DNA of 64,000 nucleotides from Lutibacter sp. A80 (GTDB taxonomy: Bacteria > Bacteroidota > Bacteroidia > Flavobacteriales > Flavobacteriaceae), in the NCBI RefSeq assembly GCF_022429645.1, contig NZ_CP092480.1, positions 3,082,501 through 3,146,500 of the forward strand, read 5' to 3'. The position numbers were made by a program, and so were the translations under genes. The notes below the pieces were generated by a model, which worked only from the letters and a program-made list of their open reading frames with translations, was not told where the DNA came from and did no database searches. This document shows positions 56,281-64,000 of the stretch, piece after piece. Each line of letters opens with the position of its first letter. Position 1 is the first letter of the stretch.

Positions 56281-57912
56281 ATGGTAGAAAACAGCAATTT
56301 CGATAAAAAATCAATTAAAATAGTTCGAGGTAAAACTACAGATTGGAATGAACTAGCAAAAGACTGTGTTTGTTTTGCAAATGGAGTTGGAGGAGAAATA
56401 CATATTGGTATAGAAGATGATGAAGAGTTGCCAGATGCTACTCAAAAAATTCCAGATACTTTAATCGAAAAGATAAATAAAACCATTGCACAAAAAACGG
56501 TTGGCGTAGGTGTATCTGCTTCCAAAGCGTTAGCAACAAACGGAGGAGAATATATTATATTAAAAATTTTCAGGAGCGCCCAATCTATTGCTTGTACTAC
56601 AAGTGGTAAATATTATATGCGTATTGCAGACGATTGTAAACCCATTATGCCCGAAGAAATGACAAGGGTTGCTGCAGAAAAACAAGCCTTTGTATGGGAG
56701 GAAAAAGTTGTTAGAAAAATTCCTATTAGCAAAGCCAACTCTATAAAAACAACTGCTTTTTTAGAAGATATTCAATCATCAAACAGAGTAAGTCCTTTTG
56801 TAAAAGAAATGCCTCATGAAGAGTTGTTGGAACATTATTTTCTAGCTCAAGACAATTACTTAACCAACTTGGGAGTGTTGTGGATTGGTGAGAGAAAAGA
56901 CAGAGCAAATATGCATTACGCACCATCTGTTCAGTTTATAAAATATGATGAACACGAAAATAAAATTAATAAGATAGTTTGGGATGATTTTACCTTAAAC
57001 CCAAAAGAACTCTTAAATGAAATTGCTAGTTTATCTGATTGGAAAGAATCTTTAGAAATATCGGACGGAATATTTAGAAAAACAATACCAAATTACGATA
57101 TTGAAGTTATTAGAGAATTAATAGCAAATGCATTGGTTCATAGAGTATATACTATGCGTGGTGATATTTTTATAAATCTTTACCACGATAGGTTAGAAAT
57201 TCACTCTCCAGGGCCACTTCCGTTAGGTGTTACACCTAACAATATAATTAGTAAATCCATATATAGAAATACACATTTATCTAAAGTTTTTCACGATTTA
57301 AAATTAATGGAAAAAGAAGGAAGTGGATATGACAAAGTATATGAACTACTATTGTTTAATGGTAAACCCGAGCCAATTGTTGAAGAATATGATGATAGAG
57401 TTACTGTTACGGTGAAGAAAAACATTCTTAGCAAAGAAGTTGTTAGGTTAATGTCTAAAGTAAATGATGATTATGGCTTAAAACAAAAGGAAATTATTGC
57501 TTTAGGATTAATTGCATTAAATGGAACCATTTCAACAATTTCTTTGAGTAAAAAATTATGTATTAGAAATGATGATGGCTTAAAATATTGGATAGGAAAC
57601 CTTGTTAAAAATGATGTTATTTTAAGTAAGGGAAGAACAAAAGCTACGGAGTATTTTGTAAACCCTAAACTCTTAAAACAAATCGATTTCAAGGGAAAAA
57701 CAGATTTAAAGAAGATTGAAGCACATCGTTTAGAACATTTAATTATTGAAGATTTAAGAATCTATCAGCCAACTTCTATTGGCGATATCAATCAACGAAT
57801 AGGTATTGAAATTAATAGAAAAAAACTAAAAAGACAACTAGATAAGATGATTGAAGATGAAGCTGTTAAAGCTGTCGGAGAAAATAGATGGAGAACATAT
57901 AGTTTAGCATAA
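56281..57912 (+). CDS. AlbA/Schlafen-type ATP-binding protein inside the restriction operon
   Basis: A 543-aa protein with an N-terminal AlbA_2/Schlafen domain (about 10-130; GKTTDWNELAKDCVCFANGVGGEIHIGIED) and a GHKL-type HATPase (about 275-370; ELIANALVHRVYTMRGDIFINLYHDRLEIHSPGPLP, GSGYDKVYE). The C-terminal region is winged-helix-like (about 390-540). Such proteins are often called RecG-like helicases or regulators without proof. It follows hsdS by 14 bases. After the TAA the same frame stays open for 36 more codons across a 12-bp tandem repeat, up to an ATGA overlap with the next gene, so the stop may be recent. Confidence 0.85.
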   Translation: MVENSNFDKKSIKIVRGKTTDWNELAKDCVCFANGVGGEIHIGIEDDEELPDATQKIPDTLIEKINKTIAQKTVGVGVSASKALATNGGEYIILKIFRSAQSIACTTSGKYYMRIADDCKPIMPEEMTRVAAEKQAFVWEEKVVRKIPISKANSIKTTAFLEDIQSSNRVSPFVKEMPHEELLEHYFLAQDNYLTNLGVLWIGERKDRANMHYAPSVQFIKYDEHENKINKIVWDDFTLNPKELLNEIASLSDWKESLEISDGIFRKTIPNYDIEVIRELIANALVHRVYTMRGDIFINLYHDRLEIHSPGPLPLGVTPNNIISKSIYRNTHLSKVFHDLKLMEKEGSGYDKVYELLLFNGKPEPIVEEYDDRVTVTVKKNILSKEVVRLMSKVNDDYGLKQKEIIALGLIALNGTISTISLSKKLCIRNDDGLKYWIGNLVKNDVILSKGRTKATEYFVNPKLLKQIDFKGKTDLKKIEAHRLEHLIIEDLRIYQPTSIGDINQRIGIEINRKKLKRQLDKMIEDEAVKAVGENRWRTYSLA

Positions 57913-57916
57913 GTGT

Positions 57917-57987
57917 TTCTATCGGACATTCTATCGGACATTCTATCGGACAAAAACCCGTTATTTATTCGGAAATGTCCGATAGAA
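57917..57987 (+). repeat. Three 12-bp tandem repeats plus an inverted copy
   Basis: TTCTATCGGACA occurs at 57917-57928, 57929-57940 and 57941-57952 without gaps, and its exact complement TGTCCGATAGAA lies at 57976-57987. The array is between the AlbA-type gene and the unknown 198-aa gene. It could be an operator, an RNA switch, or the remnant of repeats in the C-terminal coding region of the AlbA-type gene. Confidence 0.9.
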
Positions 57988-58019
57988 AAAATTAAAGCTC
58001 AAAAACCCCATAAAACAAT

Positions 58020-58616
58020 ATGAAATTAAATTTTGAATTATATAATACGTTAAAAGAAAAAGTTAAAGAAGATGTTAGTGCTAATAAAAATGACCCTTGG
58101 TACCAATATTCATATAACATATATGTAAATCAACAATTAACAAGTATTGAAGATTTTTGGAAGTTTGTTGCCTTCGCTTATTCTTGGATGCCTACAATAC
58201 CAACAATCCATTTTAGTAAACTAGAAGTTTCTAATGATATTTTATTGAACGAACTCATAAAATTGAAATCTGGGAAAGCCAATATTGAATGGCTTTTTCA
58301 AATTCTTACACCTGTAATAAATAACAGTGTTGTAGGAGTTTCTAAAACATTACATTTTATAGCTCCAAATGTAATTCCTATTTACGATAGCCGAGTAATT
58401 TCAGCTTGGAATAATTCATTTGAGGGGAATGACGAATTATCATTAAATAAGCATAAAGGCAACATTGCTAAAGTTCTCTTTTATACAAAAAAAATGAATA
58501 ATTGGATTTCTAAATGTAATAAAATAGATAAAACCATTACGCTTCGAGATTTGGAACTTGTACTATATTATTACGGTAAAAAAATTGATGCTAAGAAAAA
58601 ATTGCAATATGAATAA
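58020..58616 (+). CDS. Hypothetical protein with SKxLHFxxPxxxPIxDSR motif, defence operon member
   Basis: A 198-aa soluble, mostly helical protein with no named family that I can support. A conserved-looking block is SKTLHFIAPNVIPIYDSRV (about 112-130), with WMPTIPTIHFSK near 58. A related pattern (a salt-stable leucine-His-Phe followed by PIxDxR) occurs in small proteins of other defence loci and resembles part of DNA glycosylase-like or HhH folds, but catalytic residues are not evident. It sits between the AlbA-type gene and hsdR, overlapping hsdR by eight bases, which argues for a shared function. Confidence 0.7.
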   Translation: MKLNFELYNTLKEKVKEDVSANKNDPWYQYSYNIYVNQQLTSIEDFWKFVAFAYSWMPTIPTIHFSKLEVSNDILLNELIKLKSGKANIEWLFQILTPVINNSVVGVSKTLHFIAPNVIPIYDSRVISAWNNSFEGNDELSLNKHKGNIAKVLFYTKKMNNWISKCNKIDKTITLRDLELVLYYYGKKIDAKKKLQYE

Positions 58617-61600
58617 CTCTCCAGAATTTATACATAGTGAACTACCAGCAATAGAGCTTTTCAAAGAAATGGGCTATCAATACTTTGATGCTAGCCAACA
58701 AGATGAACGTTCAGATATTACAGAAGTTTTACTAAAAGACCGTTTATTAGCTGCTATTAAAAGAATTAACCCTTGGATAAATAACAACAACCTAAACAAG
58801 GCTTATACTGAGTTAACTTCTATTAATGGAGCTTCCTTAATGGAAATTAACCAGAAAGTTTGGGAATTGATTAGAGGGGCTACATATAGCGTGAAACAAG
58901 TTATAAACGGAGTTGAAGAATTTAAGGCAGTTCATTATATAGATTATACAACGCCAAATAACAATGATTTTTTGGTGGTAAATCAAATGAAATTCCACGG
59001 AAAATATCAAAATTCAATTCCCGATTTAGTGGTGTTTATCAATGGTTTGCCAATTGGCGTTATAGAATGTAAATCGCCCACGGCACAAAATGCTTGGGAT
59101 AAAGCTTACGGAGATTTAGATTACTACCAAAAAAATTCAGAAAAGCTATTTCATTTTAATCAAATATGTGCTGGTATTTGGGATGTTGGCGGTAAATATG
59201 GAGCTATCAACTCGCAACAACAATTTTACTCAGTTTTTAAAACAAGTAAGGAAGATACAGAAATACTAAATAAAGCAAAGAAAGACCAAGACAAGCTAAT
59301 CTTAGCGTTGTTCAAAAAGGAACGAGTGTTAGATATTATTCGTCATTTTGTGTTATTTGAATTAGAAGAAGGAACTACTATAAAAAAGCTGCCAAGATAT
59401 CAGCAATTAAGAGCAACCAACAAAACTATAGCACGTCTTCAAAATGGTGAAGGTGGTGTAGTTTGGCACACACAAGGAAGCGGAAAATCTTTAACAATGG
59501 CTTATGTCGCTCGTAAGTTACAAGCCTCAGAATATGGTTTTGACAATCCTACGGTAATGATAATGACTGATCGTAAAGATTTAGATAGACAGATTACTAC
59601 AACCCTTCAAAACGTAGGGTTTAAAAATGTAAATCAAGCATTGTCAGTTGTACATTTAGATAAATTATTACGAAATGATTATGGAGGGATAATTACCACC
59701 ACACTTCAAAAATTTCAAGAAACGGATAAAGATGCCACAGCAACAACTGACCAAACAGAGTTAGAAGAACGTGGTAATTTAATGATTGAAAAACAGCTAA
59801 AAGATAAACTTCTTGTAAAAATAACCAAGGAGCTTCAAAAAGGGAAATGGGTAGAAATTGAACGTGAAGAAATTGAATTAGAAGAGCTTTCAAAAAAAGA
59901 GAACCTATATATATTAGTAGATGAAGCACACCGAAGTCATTATGGGTTTTTAGCTGCTTTTATGCGTACTGTATTACCTAATGCAAAGTTTGTTGCTTTT
60001 ACAGGAACACCAATTTCAAAAGAAGACAAATCTACATTAGCAGAGTTTTATGGAGGTGATTATATAGATGTATATACCATTACAGAAGCTGTTGCAGATG
60101 GAGCTACAGTTGAATTGTTATATGATGAAGGGATTGCGAAGCTTGATGTAAAAAAAGAGGAATTAGATAAAGAGTTTGAAGAAAAATTCGGGCATTTTTC
60201 AGAAGATAAAAAAGACAAGTTAAAGCGTGAAGCCTTAAGAAAATATCAACTTTCAAAAGGTAGAGTTAACGATATTGGAAAACACATATTAGATCATTAT
60301 AGAGATAAAATTTATCCAGATGGTCACAAAGCTATGTTAGTTTGTAGTGGTAGAGAAGCTGCAATTAAATATCAACAAGTATTTCATAAACTAAAAGAAG
60401 AAGGTTATCATAATTTTGAATCAAAAGTGGTAGTGAGTATTGGCTCCCCTAAGTCAGATATAATTGCTAAAGAATATTATAAAACCTTAGAGTGGAATAA
60501 AAATAACCCTAACAATAAAAAACCTGTGTATGTTGTACCTCCTGGAGATATTAAGGATGCAACCGACAACTTTAAATTACCTTTTGGTAATGAAAAAGAA
60601 ACCGAAAAATCAGGTAAAAAGAAATTTGACAATACAGCATTTATAATAGTATCAGATATGTTACTTACTGGCTGGGATGCTCCAATAGCTAGTTGTTTAT
60701 ATTTAGATAAACCATTAAAAGAGCATAACCTATTACAAGCTATTGCTAGAGTAAACCGTTCTGGAAAAGGTAAAAATGCAGGTTATATTATAGATTATAA
60801 TGGAATTACAGCTTATTTAATTCAAGCTTTAGAAATATTCTCTGGAGATATTAGACCAGACGATATTTTAAAAAATATAAATGAAGAGCTTCCTAAATTA
60901 GAAATGAATCACACCAAGTTGGTAGATTTCTTTAAACCTTTGAAAATTGACCGTATCTATAAACGTGAAGACTATATAGATGCAGCAGTTAGATACATAG
61001 AGCCAATTAATTTACGTGATAATTTTAAGGTGTTATTAAAGGATTTTAACAAGTCAATAAACATTGTTTTACCAAATACAAAAGCAATAAAATATCAAGG
61101 GGATTTTAAACTGTTTAATGAAATTAAGTTAAGAGCTAAAAATGCCTTTCCAGATGATGAAGAGTTAAAAATTAGTAAGGATGAAAGTAAGATGCTACAA
61201 GCTATGATAGACGAACATCTTAAGGCTAACGGAGTAGAAAGTCTATTAGCTGAACCTGTTTCTATTATAGATAAAGATAAGTTTAAAGAAGAAATTATGA
61301 ATGCATCACCAGCTACCAAAGAGTTGAAGATGCGAAACAATTTAAAGCACACTATAAAAGTTGGTTTAGATAAGAGTCCAGATTTTTATAAACCTCTAGC
61401 ACAACGATTAGATGAGCTATTAAAGCAAAAGAAAGATGAACGGATTACTCAATTGCAACTCCTAAAAGCGTATGCTGATATTCAGGATGAAATTATAGAG
61501 CAACAAAAAGAAGGAGAACAAAAAGGATTTAAAACAGAACGTGAGCGAGCAGTTTATGATTCTATGAAAATATCCTTTGGCGAAGACGCTGAAGATGCCA

Positions 61601-61788
61601 CTAAAACTATTTTCGACCTTATAAAAGGGGAGCTAAATATCGTAGGATGGCAAGCAAAAGGTCAAGTGAAAAAAGATATTGAAAATAAGATTAGACGTTA
61701 CTTAACCACTGCAAAAATAGAACGTAGCGAAGCAAAGATGAAAGCAAAGGAAATGATTGATGTTTTAATAAAGAATAACGATGCCTAG
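58609..61788 (+). CDS. hsdR: Type I restriction endonuclease/translocase subunit HsdR
   Basis: A 1059-aa protein from the chosen start MNNSPEFIHSELPAIELFKEM. A longer frame opens at 58558 but lies mostly inside the preceding gene. The nuclease domain has D139, E153 and K155 (PDLVVFINGLPIGVIECKSP). The translocase has Walker A QGSGKS (289-294), DEAH in LVDEAHRSHYG, and FTGTPI. The C-terminal helical region follows. It cleaves unmethylated DNA after ATP-driven translocation. The gene is 3.5 kb away from hsdS because two extra genes are interposed, and it overlaps the YgjP gene by eight bases. Confidence 0.95.
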   Translation: MNNSPEFIHSELPAIELFKEMGYQYFDASQQDERSDITEVLLKDRLLAAIKRINPWINNNNLNKAYTELTSINGASLMEINQKVWELIRGATYSVKQVINGVEEFKAVHYIDYTTPNNNDFLVVNQMKFHGKYQNSIPDLVVFINGLPIGVIECKSPTAQNAWDKAYGDLDYYQKNSEKLFHFNQICAGIWDVGGKYGAINSQQQFYSVFKTSKEDTEILNKAKKDQDKLILALFKKERVLDIIRHFVLFELEEGTTIKKLPRYQQLRATNKTIARLQNGEGGVVWHTQGSGKSLTMAYVARKLQASEYGFDNPTVMIMTDRKDLDRQITTTLQNVGFKNVNQALSVVHLDKLLRNDYGGIITTTLQKFQETDKDATATTDQTELEERGNLMIEKQLKDKLLVKITKELQKGKWVEIEREEIELEELSKKENLYILVDEAHRSHYGFLAAFMRTVLPNAKFVAFTGTPISKEDKSTLAEFYGGDYIDVYTITEAVADGATVELLYDEGIAKLDVKKEELDKEFEEKFGHFSEDKKDKLKREALRKYQLSKGRVNDIGKHILDHYRDKIYPDGHKAMLVCSGREAAIKYQQVFHKLKEEGYHNFESKVVVSIGSPKSDIIAKEYYKTLEWNKNNPNNKKPVYVVPPGDIKDATDNFKLPFGNEKETEKSGKKKFDNTAFIIVSDMLLTGWDAPIASCLYLDKPLKEHNLLQAIARVNRSGKGKNAGYIIDYNGITAYLIQALEIFSGDIRPDDILKNINEELPKLEMNHTKLVDFFKPLKIDRIYKREDYIDAAVRYIEPINLRDNFKVLLKDFNKSINIVLPNTKAIKYQGDFKLFNEIKLRAKNAFPDDEELKISKDESKMLQAMIDEHLKANGVESLLAEPVSIIDKDKFKEEIMNASPATKELKMRNNLKHTIKVGLDKSPDFYKPLAQRLDELLKQKKDERITQLQLLKAYADIQDEIIEQQKEGEQKGFKTERERAVYDSMKISFGEDAEDATKTIFDLIKGELNIVGWQAKGQVKKDIENKIRRYLTTAKIERSEAKMKAKEMIDVLIKNNDA

Positions 61789-62473
61789 TGTACAATACGG
61801 ACATAAAACCATTGAGTATTCCTTTCTTAAAAAAGAGGAACTTAAATCGCATTATATTACAGTTGCAAAAGGTGATGGAGTAATTTTAAAGGGTAAAAAT
61901 ATTAGTGATGAATTGGCTGAAACATTGATCCTAAAAAAAGCCAAATGGATTTTAGATAAACTGGAATTAGTGAGTTCTATTGGTGATGAAGACATAGTAA
62001 CAGGCTCTCGTATTCAATACCTTGGAAGGAAGTATTATGTTCAAATTTTAAGAAATGATGATTTAAAGGATATTAATATAGATTTTACGGAATCTAAGTT
62101 TAGAATTACGTTACCCCAATCTTTAAATAACCAATCAGAACTAAAGCATTCTTTTGAAGAATACTTCAGAACAAAAGCTTTAGAAAAGATAAAACCAAGA
62201 ATTAAAAAATGGGCTAAAGAAACAGGGCTAAATTATACTGAATTAAAAATTAGAAAATTAGAAAAACGTTGGGGAAGCTGTACACCAGAAAATACCATCA
62301 TTATTAACATAGATGCAATTAAATTACCTTATAGTTTAATCGATTATTTACTAGTCCACGAATTAGTTCACACTAAGATAAAAAATCATTCCAAAGAGTT
62401 TTGGGCAGAACTTTCAAAACATATTCCAAACTGGAAGGAATTGGATGAAAAAATGTATGGAATGAAGTTGTGA
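61781..62473 (+). CDS. YgjP-type M48 metallopeptidase-domain protein
   Basis: A 230-aa protein of the YgjP/DUF45 family. The zinc motif HELVH is at H193-H197, with the third ligand H203 (VHELVHTKIKNHSKEFW). An upstream RWGSCTPE segment is diagnostic of the group. Such genes often end type I restriction operons, and their role, perhaps processing or control of HsdR, is not established. It overlaps hsdR by eight bases and ends the operon. A 12-bp hairpin follows. Confidence 0.9.
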   Translation: MPSVQYGHKTIEYSFLKKEELKSHYITVAKGDGVILKGKNISDELAETLILKKAKWILDKLELVSSIGDEDIVTGSRIQYLGRKYYVQILRNDDLKDINIDFTESKFRITLPQSLNNQSELKHSFEEYFRTKALEKIKPRIKKWAKETGLNYTELKIRKLEKRWGSCTPENTIIINIDAIKLPYSLIDYLLVHELVHTKIKNHSKEFWAELSKHIPNWKELDEKMYGMKL

Positions 62474-62532
62474 AATAACACTTTAATCAAAAAGGTTTAT
62501 AGCCTGACGCTAAGGCTCATTTTAAAACGGGA

Positions 62533-62574
62533 AAAAGTAATTCTAAAAAAGAAATACATTTCAGAATTACTTTT
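62533..62574. terminator. Terminator between the defence operon and the integrase
   Basis: AAAAGTAATTCT pairs perfectly with AGAATTACTTTT across an 18-base loop, lying between convergent stops. T/A tails on both sides suit termination in both directions. Confidence 0.75.
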
Positions 62575-62588
62575 GTACCATCTATTAT

Positions 62589-63815
62589 TTACATTATATC
62601 TTCAAAAGCTAAATCTAGTTCTTCTCTACGGAAATCCTCTAAATATGTTTCTGTAGTTTGGATAGATTTATGTCCTAATGCTTGTTTGATCATAACTGTA
62701 CTCAATCCTTTTTTTAAAGATAATGTTGCAAAGGTGTGTCTAGCTGTGTAAAAATTAAGTTTTGTTTTAATACCACATTCAAGTGCAATTTTGTTAAGTT
62801 GTTTTCCGTAGTAATTTAACACAAATGTTTTACGTTTCTTTAATTCGTCTTCTGTGTATAGTTCTAGATCTTTCTTCAAAATTGGGAAAATGTATTCTGT
62901 ATCAAATGGACGGTAAGTTTTGAAGTAATTTATAATTTTTCTTGTAATGTCATTATCTGGAATTTTTATGTTTAGTTGTACTTGAGTTTTATTTCTAATA
63001 TAAGTGAAATTACTTAAGTCTATATCATCCCATCTTAACTCTGCTATATCAGTAAAATTCATGCCTCGGCAATAGAAGCTGAATAAGTAGGTATACAATA
63101 TCTTAGTACCTTGTTTGTTTGAAGAAAAATCATAATCTAATAATAATTGTAAATCTTGTTTGGTTAAAGCTTTTTTTATCTTACTAGATTTTAATTTAGA
63201 TATGATATAATCTTTGAAGGGATATGATTCTCTAGAGGCAATTTTTGCTTTAATAGCAGAATTATATATAGCTCTAATATTACGCATGTAAACGCCAATA
63301 CCGCCATCATTACATCCGTAAGCTCGCAAGTTAGCTTCAAAAGCAACTAAGAAAGTGTAATCAATTTTTGAAAAAGGGTAAGATGTAATTGAAGGATTAA
63401 ATCTCTTAAGAGCTGAAATAGTGTCATTATAAGAATTATGAGAACTAATTTGACCAGACTCGTAGAATTGATTTTTTCTTTTCTCGAAAAAGGAGATGAA
63501 ATTTAACTGTTCAATTTTCTCTGGTCTAAATAATGAATCAAAGACGTCTAAAGTAAATTCGTGTCTTTCTTCAATCATTGTATCTAATATCTTAGATGCA
63601 TCTTGTTTGATTGAGCTTAATATCCGATTAGATTGTAAGTGGTTTTTGTATTTAGAGTTAAACTCACTTGTTTTTTCATTCCAGAATTTTGGTAATACAT
63701 TGTAAGGTGTTTTGTAAAATTTTGATTTTCTACTGATGGTTACTCTTAAGTTAATAGGATAAGTTCCATTACTTAATTTTGTCTTTTTTAAGATAATTTT
63801 GATACTAGCCTTCAT
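62589..63815 (-). CDS. int: Tyrosine-recombinase integrase of the element
   Basis: A 408-aa site-specific recombinase of the Bacteroidota element type. An arm-binding N-terminus (KASIKIILKKTKLSNGTYPINLRV) is followed by a SAM-like core-binding domain (about 105-200). The catalytic residues are R250 (SFYCRGMNF), R359 in YTARH, H382 (ALGHKSI) and Y391 (TTETYL). The first position of the second box is Y356 in place of His, usual in this group. It is next to the right att copy, reads inward, and would integrate the element in the tRNA anticodon-loop region. Confidence 0.95.
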   Translation of the reverse strand: MKASIKIILKKTKLSNGTYPINLRVTISRKSKFYKTPYNVLPKFWNEKTSEFNSKYKNHLQSNRILSSIKQDASKILDTMIEERHEFTLDVFDSLFRPEKIEQLNFISFFEKRKNQFYESGQISSHNSYNDTISALKRFNPSITSYPFSKIDYTFLVAFEANLRAYGCNDGGIGVYMRNIRAIYNSAIKAKIASRESYPFKDYIISKLKSSKIKKALTKQDLQLLLDYDFSSNKQGTKILYTYLFSFYCRGMNFTDIAELRWDDIDLSNFTYIRNKTQVQLNIKIPDNDITRKIINYFKTYRPFDTEYIFPILKKDLELYTEDELKKRKTFVLNYYGKQLNKIALECGIKTKLNFYTARHTFATLSLKKGLSTVMIKQALGHKSIQTTETYLEDFRREELDLAFEDIM

Positions 63816-63835
63816 TTATTTTTTTTTAAAAGTTT

Positions 63836-63850
63836 AACATACGTACAACA
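63836..63850 (+). repeat. Right copy of the 15-bp end repeat
   Basis: AACATACGTACAACA, 14 of 15 identical to 45980-45994 and in the same orientation, between the integrase start and the right att copy. Two nearby TGATGAAAC units (63863-63871 and 63873-63881) may be further integrase sites. Confidence 0.6.
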
Positions 63851-63966
63851 AATGCAGACATTTGATGAAACGTGATGAAACAAAAATATTTCTTAAAAAT
63901 CATAAACCACTGAAAAACAGTATTTTTGAAGTTAAATGCAGCTAAATGAAAAGACTATATGTCTAT

Positions 63967-64000
63967 CTCATAATCAGAGGGTCCTTGGTTCGAGCCCAAG
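63967..64000 (+). repeat. attR: right copy of tRNA 3'-half (cut by the window end)
   Basis: CTCATAATCAGAGGGTCCTT and onward matches 45884-45917 with one change (A where the tRNA has G at the sixth base after the anticodon region). The upstream sequence is not a tRNA 5' half, so this is an att copy and not a gene. Confidence 0.9.

Larger units (their letters stand above)
45884..64000. mobile_element. Integrative mobilizable element in tRNA(CAT), about 18.1 kb
   Basis: The element is bounded by a direct repeat of tRNA sequence. It carries a tyrosine integrase at its right end, an excisionase-like HTH protein, a VapE-like ATPase, a mobC-mobB mobilization module and a defence cargo. There are no conjugation (type IV secretion) or phage structural genes, so it would need a helper to transfer. 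It is inferred to be an IME rather than a prophage or full conjugative element. The right boundary runs to or past the window end. Confidence 0.85.

Noticed and set aside
57917..57987. Short CRISPR-like array
   Set aside because: The 12-bp units are contiguous without spacers, and no cas genes are near.
58558..58608. Seventeen-residue N-terminal extension of HsdR
   Set aside because: It lies inside the preceding gene's coding sequence; the ATG at 58609 gives the normal HsdR start and an eight-base overlap.
63950..64000. A second tRNA gene at the window end
   Set aside because: Only the 3' half is present, with no D-arm or acceptor 5' strand before it; it is the att copy.
45884..64000. Prophage or phage satellite (because of the VapE-like gene)
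   Set aside because: There are no structural, packaging or lysis genes, and a MobC-MobB module is present.

Overview
The window looks like a chromosomal segment of a marine-type Flavobacteriaceae bacterium (phylum Bacteroidota). Evidence is the very AT-rich sequence, the absence of strong Shine-Dalgarno sites, candidate promoters of the Bacteroidota TAnnTTTG type, surface lipoproteins with acidic residues after the lipobox cysteine, and family-typical gene neighbourhoods (ftsX-DUF3098-uppP-truB; rbfA followed by a LolC/E-like permease). I cannot name the genus.

Layout. Positions 2-45701 are core chromosome. They carry the end of a Gfo/Idh/MocA oxidoreductase, a two-gene 2-oxoglutarate:ferredoxin oxidoreductase (korA-korB) with a divergent ferredoxin, lepA, a second oxidoreductase, a candidate structured RNA or repeat (6799-6913), dusB, a complete IS3-family insertion (7956-9348, 3-bp target duplication), katG, the rbfA-permease pair, the ftsX-uppP-truB run, small hypotheticals and meaB. 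Next comes a cobalamin riboswitch driving a TonB-dependent receptor, a beta-propeller surface lipoprotein (BtuG-like) and a third surface lipoprotein. On the opposite strand (25492-35020) lies a propionate/methylmalonyl-CoA cluster: mce, a Na+-pumping decarboxylase (mmdA, gamma, biotin carrier, beta), a CoA-transferase and both methylmalonyl-CoA mutase subunits. Together these encode a closed succinate-to-propionate cycle, beside B12 uptake and the mutase chaperone MeaB. Small lipoproteins, recX, a tetR-tolC-adaptor-RND efflux operon and a polyprenyl synthase follow.

From a tRNA(CAT) gene (45852-45925) to the window end lies an integrative mobilizable element of about 18.1 kb. The tRNA 3' half is repeated at 63967-64000 with one mismatch, and a tyrosine integrase sits beside that copy. 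The element carries an excisionase-like HTH protein, a VapE-like ATPase, mobC and mobB with a protein between them, three cargo genes and a six-gene overlapping or close-packed defence operon: hsdM, hsdS, an AlbA/Schlafen-type ATP-binding protein, an unrecognised 198-aa protein, hsdR and a YgjP-type metallopeptidase. The element has distinctive non-coding structure: ten AGGTAR motifs in 182 bp, a 14-bp palindrome before mobC, near-identical 15-mers close to both ends, and three perfect 12-bp tandem repeats plus an inverted copy inside the defence operon.

The best candidates for something undescribed are the expanded type I restriction operon with its repeat array and in-frame extension, the AGGTAR cluster, and the RNA-like element at 6799-6913.
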